DNA of 64,000 nucleotides from assembly GCF_038049935.1 (NCBI RefSeq), contig NZ_CP145886.1:2116501-2180500 (forward strand). The letters run 5' to 3'. Under the pieces are notes generated by a model. It searched no databases. It had not been told where the DNA came from and saw only the letters and a list, made by a program, of their open reading frames with translations. Below, one piece after another: positions 8,218 to 17,970 of this stretch (its first letter is position 1; every line of letters starts with the position of its first letter). The position numbers and the translations under genes are program-made. This stretch comes from Rossellomorea sp. y25 (GTDB lineage Bacteria; Bacillota; Bacilli; Bacillales; Bacillaceae_B).

Positions 8218-9543
8218 ATGAAATATAGGGGGAGAATAGTATCAGTGCTGTTTGGACTTTTACTAGTCTTAACATGGGATTTTATTTATTACTTTGTTCT
8301 GCATTATCCAGTGGATTTGAAGGTGGATTTGGTGTTCACTCTATTGATTCTCTTTATCAGCTACTATATGGGGAAAAATCATGACACCAGCCATAAAACA
8401 TTAGCTGCCTTACGAAAGAGTGAAGAGAGAGTAAAGCGTCTCAATGAAGAAATGCAGCATGTACTTCAGAGTATCGATGAAGTTGTCTTTCATACCAATT
8501 CCAAAGGAGAGTTTCAATTTCTGAATCAATCCTGGGAAGACTATACGGGTTATACGGTTAAAGAAAGTTTACATAAGAATGCACTTCATTTTATATCTCT
8601 TCATGAACGTCATGAAATTCTTAGAATGGTGAGACAAAGTATAAGCTTGAAAAAGGAGAAAATGAAAATGGACTTCTCTTATCAAAAGAGGGAGGGTCAG
8701 TTTCGTTGGGGTGAAGTGAATGTTAAGTTAAATTATAACGTAAATGGTGAGCTTCTTGGTACGGTAGGAACCATATCAGACATTACCGAAAGAGTACATA
8801 ATGAAGAAGAATTGATCGAAATGAATGAAACGTTAGCCATCGAATCTCAAAAACTATCTGTGGCAGGGCAATTAGCAGCCGGGATTGCACATGAGGTTCG
8901 AAATCCCCTAACGTCGATTAACGGCTTTCTGCAGTTATTAAGAGATGATGCAGATGAGAAGACGAAGGAATACTTAGGGATTGTCTTTTCTGAAATTAAG
9001 AGGATTGAACTTGTGCTGAGTGAGTTATTGATACTCGCAAAGCCGCAATCTGTTACATACAAACGAATTAATATTATTGAGACCCTCGATCATGTCGCGA
9101 AATTGTTAAATACGAATGCCATATTATATAATATTGAAATCCAGACCGATTTTCATGAAAGGGAGCTTCATATACGTGGAGATGAAAATCAGTTAAAACA
9201 AGTATTTATTAACTTACTTAAAAACGCCATAGAAGCAATGCCACATGGAGGAACGATTACGATAAGGGCAGACTTGTCCTCTCATAACAAGGTTCAATTA
9301 ACCTTTAAAGATGAGGGGGTAGGAATGAAAAAAGAAACGCTGGATAAACTCGGGGAGCCTTTCTTCACAACGAAGACAAAAGGCACGGGCTTAGGGCTCA
9401 CCATATGTCTGAGAATTCTTCGTGATCATGGAGCGGATATCAGGGTGCAGAGCGAGCAGGGAGAAGGGACCACCTTCCATATCATGTTTGATTCAGTTCA
9501 AGCTTCAGAGAGAAGAAGGAGGGAAACCTTACAAAACCAATGA
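8218..9543 (+). CDS. PAS-domain sporulation-type sensor histidine kinase
   Basis: From ATG 8218 (AGGGGGGC upstream) this is 441 residues; an upstream GTG at 8080 in the same frame gives an unlikely extension. There are two N-terminal membrane helices with almost no extracellular loop (about 7-50), a PAS domain (about 75-190), the H-box AAGIAHEVRNPL with phospho-acceptor His225, N-box, G1 (DEGVGM), F (EPFFTTK) and G2 (GTGLGL) boxes. The H-box and overall layout resemble the Bacillus Spo0 phosphorelay kinases (KinA/KinE). No response regulator is adjacent, as is usual for orphan kinases feeding Spo0F. Confidence 0.88.
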   Translation: MKYRGRIVSVLFGLLLVLTWDFIYYFVLHYPVDLKVDLVFTLLILFISYYMGKNHDTSHKTLAALRKSEERVKRLNEEMQHVLQSIDEVVFHTNSKGEFQFLNQSWEDYTGYTVKESLHKNALHFISLHERHEILRMVRQSISLKKEKMKMDFSYQKREGQFRWGEVNVKLNYNVNGELLGTVGTISDITERVHNEEELIEMNETLAIESQKLSVAGQLAAGIAHEVRNPLTSINGFLQLLRDDADEKTKEYLGIVFSEIKRIELVLSELLILAKPQSVTYKRINIIETLDHVAKLLNTNAILYNIEIQTDFHERELHIRGDENQLKQVFINLLKNAIEAMPHGGTITIRADLSSHNKVQLTFKDEGVGMKKETLDKLGEPFFTTKTKGTGLGLTICLRILRDHGADIRVQSEQGEGTTFHIMFDSVQASERRRRETLQNQ

Positions 9544-9546
9544 AAT

Positions 9547-9582
9547 AAGAGCCCTTATGGAATGAACATTAGGGCTCTTTCA
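9547..9582 (+). terminator. Terminator after the PAS kinase
   Basis: A 9-bp stem (9547-9555 with 9571-9579) is followed by TTT. It lies just before the 3' end of the opposing tRNA gene. Confidence 0.75.
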
Positions 9583-9608
9583 TGTGTAAGGATATAAAAA
9601 ATTTAAAG

Positions 9609-9705
9609 TGGCGGGACTGCCTGGGAATCGAACCCAGCGGAGACGGCACGCGCCTCCCAGGAGGTTTTGAAGACCTAGGCAAGCACCAGCTCAACAATCA
9701 GCCCC
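9609..9705 (-). tRNA. selC: tRNA-Sec (UCA anticodon)
   Basis: On the minus strand the 97-nt sequence begins GGGGCTGA and ends with encoded discriminator G plus CCA. The acceptor stem pairs 7 bp with one G-U, with the extra eighth position typical of tRNA-Sec. The anticodon loop is CUUCAAA (anticodon UCA). A long GC-rich variable arm is present, and the T arm is a perfect 5-bp stem around UUCGAUU (CTGGG...CCCAG). Length, long variable arm and UCA anticodon together identify selenocysteine tRNA. selB lies about 12 kb downstream at 21440. Confidence 0.95.
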
Positions 9706-10007
9706 GGAATTACGTATAGATAAGTTATACCATGGAAGAAAAATTTGTTCAAATGGTTTAGAAGATAATCGTACCATTGACCCGTGAGTAAAGTGTGATA
9801 ATCAGATAGAAAATAGGCTTTATATTTTAAATATTTATAAGATTTAAACTTTGGAGAAATTAGAAAATTCTTCTTTACCAGTCGATTCTCCCCGTGATAA
9901 GATACTTTTTGCCGGCTTATCATAAATTGAAGAAAGCGATTTCCTAAAGGAATTGCTTACCTTCTATACTTGAACATGTTGATTGAGACAGAGAGGGGAA
10001 AACAAGT
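9706..10007. other. Intergenic region upstream of selC and the lipoprotein gene
   Basis: AT-rich sequence of about 300 bp between two divergent genes, so it should hold the promoter of selC (minus) and of the lipoprotein gene (plus). An open minus-strand frame covering it also runs through the tRNA and is rejected. No conserved structure was recognised. Confidence 0.4.
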
Positions 10008-10535
10008 ATGAAAAAAGTATGGTTTTTAGGTCTGGGTCTATCCTTAGCTTTAGTTGGGTGTTCTGATTCAGGTACTGACGAAGCTAAAAAAGATGAAACA
10101 TCAAATGCAACGGAAGAGAACACAAATGTTGCTGGAGATTTAATGGATTTTTATTTGAATTTAACAACAACCGTCAATGGTGTTGATATTGATCTTAATG
10201 GTTATGAAGAAGCAATGGCAGGGGAAGCGCCTCCTGCAGGAGAAGAGTTGGAAAAAATGAAGGAAGCCGCTGCAGCATCAGCAACAGAATCTGCGAAAGC
10301 AGTAGAAGGCATGGAGATCCCTGAAGGTCTTGATGATCAAAAAGAAGCGGTGGAATCATTCAAATCCACTCTGAAAGAATCATTTGATATGAAAGCTGAA
10401 GCTCTCTCTAAAAAGGGCGAAACAGATTTAGCGGCAGCTAATGAGAAATTAAATGAAGCAGAAAACCAAATCAAAGAAATTCTTGATGAAGCAGGTTTAG
10501 TAAGCTCAAGCTTAATAAGTGATTTAAACGGATGA
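10008..10535 (+). CDS. Uncharacterised helical lipoprotein
   Basis: 175 residues with a lipoprotein signal peptide ending in LVGC (Cys18), so the mature protein is probably lipid-anchored on the outer face of the membrane. After an acidic, Asn/Thr-rich linker the rest is alanine- and glutamate-rich and predicted helical. I do not recognise the family. AGAGAGGGG precedes the ATG, and a strong terminator closes the gene as a single unit. Confidence 0.8.
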   Translation: MKKVWFLGLGLSLALVGCSDSGTDEAKKDETSNATEENTNVAGDLMDFYLNLTTTVNGVDIDLNGYEEAMAGEAPPAGEELEKMKEAAAASATESAKAVEGMEIPEGLDDQKEAVESFKSTLKESFDMKAEALSKKGETDLAAANEKLNEAENQIKEILDEAGLVSSSLISDLNG

Positions 10536-10542
10536 TAAATTT

Positions 10543-10585
10543 AAAAAGCGATTCCATGAAAATAATGGATTCGCTTTTTCTTTTT
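10543..10585 (+). terminator. Terminator after the lipoprotein gene
   Basis: A 14-bp stem with one mismatch (10543-10556 with 10566-10579) and a T-rich tail. Confidence 0.85.
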
Positions 10586-10642
10586 ATATAGTCTCCTTTA
10601 TCTCTCATTTTACCTATATAAAAGATGAGAGGAGGGAAAAGG

Positions 10643-10780
10643 GTGGAAACTATTATTTCATTCGTTTCTGAAGTAGGCTTTCCGATTGTTGTCACGATGT
10701 ATCTCCTATATCGTATTGAGACGAAGCTGGAGGCCGTGATAACGTCGATACAAACACTACCTCAGCAGTTAAAAGAATAA
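10643..10780 (+). CDS. YvrJ family small membrane protein
   Basis: 45 residues from GTG 10643 (GAGGAGGGAAAAGG upstream) to TAA 10778-10780. The sequence has the YvrJ family pattern: VGFPIVVTMYLLYRIETKL, a single membrane helix that runs into a charged amphipathic segment. B. subtilis YvrJ is of similar size and unknown function. A very strong terminator follows within 4 nt, which supports it as a genuine one-gene unit. Confidence 0.85.
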   Translation: METIISFVSEVGFPIVVTMYLLYRIETKLEAVITSIQTLPQQLKE

Positions 10781-10783
10781 TAG

Positions 10784-10827
10784 AAAGGAGGCCCCTCATT
10801 TCATATGAGGGGCCTCCTTTTCCTTTC
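10784..10827 (+). terminator. Terminator after the YvrJ gene
   Basis: A perfect 16-bp stem (10784-10799 with 10805-10820) is followed by TCC and a T-rich stretch. Confidence 0.9.
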
Positions 10828-10963
10828 TAATTATCGACGTTCAATAATAATTAAAGTGATATAGGAACAATCGTTCTATTAGGTGACATTTCTTTTCACC
10901 TATAACTTCTTAGTTTGATATAATTTAGGGAGAAACGCAATGACCGGAGAGGAGACAACAGCA

Positions 10964-12109
10964 GTGAAATTCATTCATACCGCCGATTGGCACTTAGGTA
11001 AACTGGTTCATGGCATTTATATGACAGAAGAACAACGCTATATATTAGAGCAATTGATAGAGCTCGTGAAAGAGGAGGAGCCCGATGCAGTCGTGATTGC
11101 AGGTGATCTTTATGACCGTTCCGTTCCTCCTACTGAAGCTGTAGAGTTATTGGATGAGGTTTTATTCCGGATTAATGTAGAGTTAAACACACCTATAGTA
11201 GCTGTTTCGGGCAATCACGATAGTGCAGAACGATTATCATTTGGGTCATCATGGTACAAGCATAGTCACTTTTACTTGAAAGGGAAGCTGACAAAGGATT
11301 TTACTCCAATCACGATTAATGGGGTTAATTTCCACTGCGTTCCCTATGCTGAGCCTGGTAATGTCAGACAAGTCCTTGAAGACGATTCAATCAATTCTCA
11401 TCACGCTGCAATGGAAGCGATTGTGAAACGGATTGAAGAAACCATGGATCCGAATGAACCACATGTCTTTGTGGGCCATGCATTTGTACTGGGGGGTAAA
11501 ACCACAGATTCAGAGCGCACTCTTTCTGTTGGAGGATCCGGCTGTGTAGGTGCCGATGTGTTTAAGTCTTTTCATTACACAGCCTTGGGGCACCTTCATA
11601 GTCCAGATGCTATTAAGCATGAAACGATTCGTTATTCAGGATCTCTATTAAAGTACTCTTTTTCTGAAGCGAATCAGCGAAAATCAGTGAGCATAGTAGA
11701 AATAGAAGGGGACGGGTCCTTCCATTTACGGGAAAAAGTGCTTCAACCGAAACAAGATATGAGAGAACTCGAGGGTCTTATGGAAGAACTTCTGGATCCC
11801 CAATTCTATCAATCCCAGAAAGTGGATGACTATTTAAAGATTATGTTACATGATGAAGGAACGTTAATCGATCCCATCAACCAACTGCGCCAAATTTATC
11901 CGAATGTCCTTCATTTGGAGAGAAAATTGGATCTCACCGATGCAAAAAAGAAAAATACGTTCCGCGTACTAGAGGATAAGAAAAGGTCGGAGCTTGACTT
12001 GTTTAAAGAATTCTACGGTGATATGACGACAGGTGAATTTACCGATGAAAAGGAACAAGTCCTGCAAAACGTTATTGAAAAATCGAGAAAGGAGGTCGAT
12101 CAAGCATGA
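10964..12109 (+). CDS. sbcD: Nuclease SbcCD subunit D (SbcD)
   Basis: 381 residues from GTG 10964. That start follows GGAGAGGAG at 9 nt and gives the family start KFIHTADWHLGK; an in-frame ATG at 10940 would add 8 residues. Metallophosphoesterase motifs are all visible: HTADWHLG, AGDLYDR, SGNHDS, VGHAF and LGHLHS. SbcD is the Mn-dependent nuclease (Mre11-like) that pairs with SbcC to cleave hairpins and DNA ends. The gene overlaps sbcC by 4 nt. Confidence 0.97.
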   Translation: MKFIHTADWHLGKLVHGIYMTEEQRYILEQLIELVKEEEPDAVVIAGDLYDRSVPPTEAVELLDEVLFRINVELNTPIVAVSGNHDSAERLSFGSSWYKHSHFYLKGKLTKDFTPITINGVNFHCVPYAEPGNVRQVLEDDSINSHHAAMEAIVKRIEETMDPNEPHVFVGHAFVLGGKTTDSERTLSVGGSGCVGADVFKSFHYTALGHLHSPDAIKHETIRYSGSLLKYSFSEANQRKSVSIVEIEGDGSFHLREKVLQPKQDMRELEGLMEELLDPQFYQSQKVDDYLKIMLHDEGTLIDPINQLRQIYPNVLHLERKLDLTDAKKKNTFRVLEDKKRSELDLFKEFYGDMTTGEFTDEKEQVLQNVIEKSRKEVDQA

Positions 12110-15100
12110 AGCCTCTTCAATTAGTGATGCAAGCCTTCGGACCCTATGCAGGAAGAGAAACGATTGATTTTCGTTCGTTGGGGAACCGCACAATGTTCGT
12201 GATATCAGGTAAGACAGGATCAGGCAAAACGACTATCTTTGATGGAATATCCTATTCCATCTACGGAAAGGCAAGTGGTGAAGATCGCAGTCCGACTGAA
12301 CTGAGAAGTCAATTTGCTAGTAATGATGTTATTACGGAGGTAGAGCTTACATTCAGTTTAAGAGGCAGATTGTATCGTATTTGGCGCTCCCCTCAGCAGG
12401 ATAAAAAGAAAGCAAGAGGAGAAGGCTACACAACCATCAATGCCCGATCCGAATTATACGTATACGATGAAGATGGGAAAGAACAGCTGCTGGGGGCTAA
12501 CGTCAGAGACGTGGATGAGAAGATCAAAGAGTTGATTCAACTGGATGCCAATCAATTCAGACAGATTCTTATGATTCCTCAAGGGGAGTTTCGAAAGCTC
12601 TTAACTTCAGACAGTAAAGATAAGGAGCTTATCCTGCAACGCCTATTTCATACAGAGCTCTATAAGACCATCCAGGAAAAACTGAAATCTGAGGCAGACG
12701 ACTTAAAAAAGTCAGTAGAAACCTCTATTGAAGAACGAACAAGGGAATTACTTAGAATTCATTTTGAAGAAAATGAAGAGCTTCAATCACTACTATTGGA
12801 AAATCCATTGAATGACCACCGTATTCTTCAACTTCTTCCTGCTCATATAGAGAGCATGGAAATAAGGGAGAAAGAATTGCAGCTTACCTATGAAAGTGTG
12901 CAGGAAAGAAGAGATGCCCTTCAGAAACAGCTTCAAGAGGCAGAAGGATTGGCCGATCAGTACGAGCTTCAAGAAAAACTAAGAGTTCAGAAAGAATCCC
13001 TTTTAAAATTAAAGCCTGAAATTGAATCAATCGATCGAGACATTTTATTAGCCCAGCGAGCCTCCCGTTTAGTTCCACAAGATGAGTATTGCCATAAACT
13101 CAATCGAAACTTGAAGGAACTGAAGGGTCAATTGGCTCACCTTACGGAGGAAAAGAATGCAATCTTGGAAAAGCTTATAGCAGCTAAAGAAACACTAAAA
13201 GAAGAAAAGAATAACGAAAATCTCAGGGACGCCGTTTCAAAGAAAATCACTCAACTCGAAGAAATGGAAAAAGATATAGATTCTTTGGATGTGTTGATGG
13301 AAGATACCAAAGAAATGAAAGAAAGATATGAACAGCAGCAAGACATTGTCAAAAAACAGACAGAGCAGATATCATTTTTACAAGAAGGCATAAAATCCCG
13401 GGAGAAACGACTTGAAGAAGCGGAAAATGGTCAAGCAGATTTATTTCAATTAGAAAAATCTTTGCAAGAGAATCAAGCTTTTTTAGAACAGGTAAATGAG
13501 ATAGAGAGGATAGATCAAAAATTTCAACTTGTCCATAAGCAAGAGCAAAAATTAAAAGAACAGTATCGTCACCTTCAGAAACAAAGTTTGGATGCGTCTG
13601 AAACTCTGGCCCATTTAGAAGAAAAGTGGCACTCTGCTCAAGCTGCACACCTTGCAAAAGGCCTGGTTGATCACGCTCCTTGCCCCGTTTGTGGCTCAGA
13701 GTATCATCCACATCCAGCCGCCAGGGTCGAGTCATTACCTTCTCAGGAAGATTTGAAAGCGGCGAAGGAAAAGCAGGAGGAACTCAACCAGGAAGAGAAA
13801 AGGATGGGCCTCGCAATCGTTCAAGAGGAAACCAAAATGCAGGGTATTCAGGATCAGATAGACGATATCGTTCGGAACATTCGTGAAAAGAAAAGCGACT
13901 TTAAGCGGGAAGAAATAGATGATACTCTTTCTCAAATGACTTCAGAGATTGAAGCCTTAAAACGTAAAATGGCGGAAAAGAAAAGGGAAGTCGAACAAGC
14001 AAAGGTAATGAGGGAGGAAGTAAGAAAAGGAAGGGAAAAGCTAGAAGAACTGGACGGCTCAAGGTTGAAAAATCTAGACAAGCTACAGGAGTTGAATACT
14101 CTGTTCCTTACGAAGGATACTACCCTTCAAAAGGTGAAGGAAGCTATTCCTTATGAGCTCAGATCAAAAGATCAATTTAACAAAGTGTTAAAGGAGCAGA
14201 AGCAAAGAAAAGAAGAGTTGAAGACGGCATACGAGCGCGCCCAGAAGCAATACTATGAGCTTGAGAACATGTACAGCGTAAAAGATTCACAAGTGGGTGA
14301 CAAAGATACGCAGATACAAAAAGTAGATGCCGAGATGAAAACAGAACGTGAAGCATTCCTTAAGCTTCTTACAGAACAGGGTTTTCCCCACTATAAAGCA
14401 TTTCAGGAAGCGAAAAAGTCTGAAGCAGAAGTGTTGGGTCTTCAAGAGAAGATCAAGAAATATGGTGAAGACTTGCGTTCCGTTTCCGATCGTCTTAATG
14501 ACATCGATAAGCACTTAGAGGATAAACATAAGCCTGATGTGAAAAGCATTGAAGATAACATATCACGGGTTACCGGTGAACTTAGACTTGTAAATGATGA
14601 ACTTAATAAAATCATGACAAATACGAAAGAGAATAAGCTTATCCTTTCACGGGTGACAAGCATAAACGACGGCATAAAGCATTTAGAATCCAGATATCAA
14701 ATGGTGGGACATCTGGCAGAAGTGGCCCGTGGTCAAAATGCAAATCGAATTACATTTGAAAGATATGTGCTGGCATCATTCCTTGAAGATATTCTTCAAG
14801 TGGCAAATGAACGATTAATCAAAATGACGTCGGGGAGGTATCAGCTGATTCGAAAAACAGATAAAAGCAAAGGAAACGTCCAGAGCGGTTTAGAGCTTCT
14901 CATATTTGATCAATACACGGGTCAGGAACGACACGTTAAAACGTTATCCGGAGGGGAGAGTTTCAAAGCATCGTTGGCATTGGCCCTCGGACTTGCTGAT
15001 GTCGTTCAGCAGTACGCAGGTGGCGTCTCACTTGAAACGATGTTTATCGATGAAGGATTTGGAACGCTGGATCCAGAATCTCTGGACCATGCAATTGAAG

Positions 15101-15240
15101 CATTGATGGATATTCAAAGCAGTGGCCGACTTGTAGGGTTAATTTCACATGTTCCAGAGTTAAAAGAGAGAATCGACGCACGATTAGAAGTCATATCCTC
15201 TCAAAGCGGAAGCAGGACAGAATTTCAATTTCTTGCATAG
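12106..15240 (+). CDS. sbcC: Nuclease SbcCD subunit C (SbcC)
   Basis: 1044 residues, the expected size for this SMC/Rad50-like ATPase. It has Walker A GKTGSGKTT near residue 35, long coiled-coil arms rich in Glu/Lys, the zinc-hook CPVCG (Cys526, Cys529) at the midpoint, a second coiled coil, signature LSGGESFKASLALALG, and Walker B MFIDEGFGTLD. It works with SbcD in double-strand break processing and hairpin removal. The start overlaps the sbcD stop, with GGAGGT upstream, and a terminator follows. Confidence 0.97.
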   Translation: MKPLQLVMQAFGPYAGRETIDFRSLGNRTMFVISGKTGSGKTTIFDGISYSIYGKASGEDRSPTELRSQFASNDVITEVELTFSLRGRLYRIWRSPQQDKKKARGEGYTTINARSELYVYDEDGKEQLLGANVRDVDEKIKELIQLDANQFRQILMIPQGEFRKLLTSDSKDKELILQRLFHTELYKTIQEKLKSEADDLKKSVETSIEERTRELLRIHFEENEELQSLLLENPLNDHRILQLLPAHIESMEIREKELQLTYESVQERRDALQKQLQEAEGLADQYELQEKLRVQKESLLKLKPEIESIDRDILLAQRASRLVPQDEYCHKLNRNLKELKGQLAHLTEEKNAILEKLIAAKETLKEEKNNENLRDAVSKKITQLEEMEKDIDSLDVLMEDTKEMKERYEQQQDIVKKQTEQISFLQEGIKSREKRLEEAENGQADLFQLEKSLQENQAFLEQVNEIERIDQKFQLVHKQEQKLKEQYRHLQKQSLDASETLAHLEEKWHSAQAAHLAKGLVDHAPCPVCGSEYHPHPAARVESLPSQEDLKAAKEKQEELNQEEKRMGLAIVQEETKMQGIQDQIDDIVRNIREKKSDFKREEIDDTLSQMTSEIEALKRKMAEKKREVEQAKVMREEVRKGREKLEELDGSRLKNLDKLQELNTLFLTKDTTLQKVKEAIPYELRSKDQFNKVLKEQKQRKEELKTAYERAQKQYYELENMYSVKDSQVGDKDTQIQKVDAEMKTEREAFLKLLTEQGFPHYKAFQEAKKSEAEVLGLQEKIKKYGEDLRSVSDRLNDIDKHLEDKHKPDVKSIEDNISRVTGELRLVNDELNKIMTNTKENKLILSRVTSINDGIKHLESRYQMVGHLAEVARGQNANRITFERYVLASFLEDILQVANERLIKMTSGRYQLIRKTDKSKGNVQSGLELLIFDQYTGQERHVKTLSGGESFKASLALALGLADVVQQYAGGVSLETMFIDEGFGTLDPESLDHAIEALMDIQSSGRLVGLISHVPELKERIDARLEVISSQSGSRTEFQFLA

Positions 15241-15274
15241 TCCTATTAGCACTTTGGATCATCACAATTCATTT

Positions 15275-15313
15275 AAAAAGGTCAAAGAGAATAGCTCTTT
15301 GACCTTTTTATTT
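15275..15313 (+). terminator. Terminator after sbcDC
   Basis: A 15-bp perfect stem (15275-15289 with 15295-15309) runs into a T-rich tail. Confidence 0.9.
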
Positions 15314-15423
15314 CTATAAGGAAAAGAAACGGTCGTACTCTATCCTTAATTGGGAAAGGAGGTTTGATTTCTTATATGTAGGACATAAATAGAGATAAAA
15401 CTACCTAACTTTGGAGATAAACT

Positions 15424-16503
15424 ATGAAAAGCATTCGTCCTATTTTAATTCCTCGACAGCTTATATTATTGCTCATCCTTTCAACCGGTTTATTAAATCA
15501 TGTCATGCTTATACCAAGTATCCTAAAAGCAGCCGGACGAGATGGATGGATCAGTATTATCTTAACCTATCCAATATTTTTTATCGTCACATTCCTCATT
15601 TATTACATAGTAAAGAATTCTCCACCGGAAGGGTTCTATCATCTACTTAATCAAAAGTGGAACAAATGGCTTGTTTTCCTATTCTCACTACCTATATGTT
15701 TATTTTTGTTATCAGGTGCATATATAACCTTTGTTGACTTAATAATATGGTTAAGCGCATATTTTTTAGCAGATGTTCCATCATTATTAGTGGTAGGAAG
15801 CATCTACATTATTTGCTTCTTAATCAGTTGGTCAGGGATCAAACATATGGCCATCGCGAGTGGGATATTATTGCCATTAGTTATGTTATTTGGTTTTTTC
15901 ATTGCTTTTACAAACACAAATATGAAAGATCCCAGTTTATTATTGCCAATTTTCAGTCAAGGATATGAGCCTGTCTTAAAAGGAATGATTTATGTATTAT
16001 CTGGTTTACTTGAATTATATTTGATTGTATTAATACAGCCTTATAGTGAAGGGAAGATTAAATTTCATCATTTAATCGTTCTTGGGCTAATACTTATGGG
16101 CTTGATGTTCGGGCCATTAACCGCTTCTATCATGGAATTTGGACATGTAGAATCAGCGAATATGAGATATCCAGCTTATGAACAATGGAGAATATTAGCC
16201 ATTGGGGAATTTATTACCCATTTAGATTTCTTTGCTCTCTATCAGTGGTTATGTGGGGCACTTATCAGGATTAGTTTATTCATGTTTCTGCTAGCCGTGT
16301 TTTTTACGAAAAAGAAGGCTCGTTATCGAATGTCACTAAAAGTGTTGGTGCCAATTTTTCTAGTGCTGTTAGTACTTATTTTCATTGATGTTGATTCTTA
16401 TTTTTTTTATAAGTTCTTATATATCTACTTTTTCCCTGCAACCGTTGTCCTTTTCATCGTACAAATTATTACGTCAGCAGTGATCCTCCGATTTATAAAG
16501 TAA
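15424..16503 (+). CDS. Spore germination receptor B subunit (GerAB/GerKB-type permease)
   Basis: 359 residues with about ten hydrophobic helices, of the APC-superfamily spore germination permease family (GerAB/GerKB), starting with IPRQLILLLILSTGLLNH, a typical family opening. The B subunit sits in the spore inner membrane and recognises the germinant. It is the first gene of a B-A-C operon. GGAG precedes the ATG by 7 nt. The germinant cannot be predicted. Confidence 0.92.
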   Translation: MKSIRPILIPRQLILLLILSTGLLNHVMLIPSILKAAGRDGWISIILTYPIFFIVTFLIYYIVKNSPPEGFYHLLNQKWNKWLVFLFSLPICLFLLSGAYITFVDLIIWLSAYFLADVPSLLVVGSIYIICFLISWSGIKHMAIASGILLPLVMLFGFFIAFTNTNMKDPSLLLPIFSQGYEPVLKGMIYVLSGLLELYLIVLIQPYSEGKIKFHHLIVLGLILMGLMFGPLTASIMEFGHVESANMRYPAYEQWRILAIGEFITHLDFFALYQWLCGALIRISLFMFLLAVFFTKKKARYRMSLKVLVPIFLVLLVLIFIDVDSYFFYKFLYIYFFPATVVLFIVQIITSAVILRFIK

Positions 16504-16515
16504 AGGATGTTCAAA

Positions 16516-17964
16516 ATGAAGAAGTCTTCGAAAGAAAAGCGGATAGTGGAAGAAAAAGAGGACACTTTGAAAGTGTTAACGCAATTATTTTCAAAGAGTC
16601 ATGATTTACTTATTCGAGAACATTTTTTTCACGATGAAGTCGTCACCCTGGTGTATTTTGAGAGTTTGGTCGATCGACATTATCTCGATCAATTCATTCT
16701 CCCAAAATTAGAAGAGTCTCCTGAAAAGTCCTATGCAAAAAAGATGGAGGGGAATTTCCAAGCAGTAGATGAAACGGGAAAGTCCCTGGATAAGCTCTCT
16801 ACTGCTCTATTCAATGGGTATATTTTGTTTTTCATCGATGAAAAAATTATCTCCTTACATGCAGGCAATTTTCCTAAACGGCTGCCGGAAGAATCATCGC
16901 TTGAAACATCCATCCGCGGGCCAAAAGATGGATTTGTTGAAGACTTAAATACAAATATATCTTTAATTAGGAGAAGGCTTTTCACTCCAACGCTCTCCGT
17001 GGAAAAATATAAGATAGGGACCCGCAGTCATACAGAAATCGCCATCATGTACCTGAGTGATGTAATCGATGAGCGTATTCTCAATGAGCTATATACCAGG
17101 TTAGAAAAAGTGGATATAGATGTTCTAACCAGCAATCAACAGCTGGAATCAATGCTGGATGACAACCCTAATTCAATTTTCACTAATTTCGATTATACAG
17201 GTCGCCCCGATTTTATCATTGATTCATTAGTTCAGGGAAGATTTGCCCTCTTGGTGGATGGGTACCCAACTGTTTCAATTGCGCCAATAAATCTTCTGTT
17301 ACAAACGAAATCACCAGAAGACTCTAGTATCAATTACGTATATGTATCTTTGGAAAGGATCCTGCGAGTAGCCGGGATCTTGATTTCAGCTTATTTACCA
17401 GGATTATGGGTGGCATTTTCGGCTTATAATATTGAACAAATTCCCTATCTGCTCGTGGCTACGATTTCCATGTCCAGGTTCGGCTTGCCCCTTTCCGCTC
17501 CTGTTGAGATGTTTATCGTCCTATTTTTGTTTGAGTTTTTTAATGAAGCGGGTGTCAGGCTACCCAGGGCAATTGGACAGACGGTTTCTGTACTTGGGGG
17601 GCTGATTGTGGGAGATGCCGCCATACGTGCCGGGTTGACATCGCCAACCATGCTTGTCATTGGTGCCATTACATATATTTCGTCGTTTACACTCGTCAAT
17701 CAAACATTGAAATATGGAACAACGATATTAAGGTTCATTGTATTGCTCATTAGCACTTTTTTTGGATTATTCGGTGTTGTGATGAGCTTTATTCTGACGG
17801 TTCTCTATTTAGCGACGAAATCTTCCTATGGTACTCCATTCCTTGGTTCTGTAGCTCCAATCAGTTGGAATGAATTCATTCGGTCATTTTTCCGGTTGCC
17901 TATTCAGTTTTATAAGAAGCGCACCCCTACAACGAGCCCGGATGATGATACAAGGAAGGGATAG
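16516..17964 (+). CDS. Spore germination receptor A subunit (GerAA-type)
   Basis: 482 residues from ATG 16516, which is 9 nt after AAAGG; an ATG at 16507 is only one base from that site and less likely. It has a large soluble N-terminal domain (about 1-270) with family features such as the SHDLLIREHFF start and LLVDGYPTVSIAPI, then about five C-terminal membrane helices with the conserved PTMLVIGAITYISSF region. The A subunit forms the oligomeric channel of nutrient receptors. It follows the B subunit by 12 nt and precedes the C subunit by 6 nt. Confidence 0.93.
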   Translation: MKKSSKEKRIVEEKEDTLKVLTQLFSKSHDLLIREHFFHDEVVTLVYFESLVDRHYLDQFILPKLEESPEKSYAKKMEGNFQAVDETGKSLDKLSTALFNGYILFFIDEKIISLHAGNFPKRLPEESSLETSIRGPKDGFVEDLNTNISLIRRRLFTPTLSVEKYKIGTRSHTEIAIMYLSDVIDERILNELYTRLEKVDIDVLTSNQQLESMLDDNPNSIFTNFDYTGRPDFIIDSLVQGRFALLVDGYPTVSIAPINLLLQTKSPEDSSINYVYVSLERILRVAGILISAYLPGLWVAFSAYNIEQIPYLLVATISMSRFGLPLSAPVEMFIVLFLFEFFNEAGVRLPRAIGQTVSVLGGLIVGDAAIRAGLTSPTMLVIGAITYISSFTLVNQTLKYGTTILRFIVLLISTFFGLFGVVMSFILTVLYLATKSSYGTPFLGSVAPISWNEFIRSFFRLPIQFYKKRTPTTSPDDDTRKG

Positions 17965-17970
17965 ATCATT

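Noticed and set aside
9675..9923. 82-codon open frame on minus strand
   Set aside because: It overlaps the 5' half of the selenocysteine tRNA gene and has no ribosome binding site or family signal.
13349..13735. 128-codon minus-strand frame inside sbcC
   Set aside because: It is fully inside the coiled-coil region of a certain gene, so it is a reading-frame shadow of biased codons.
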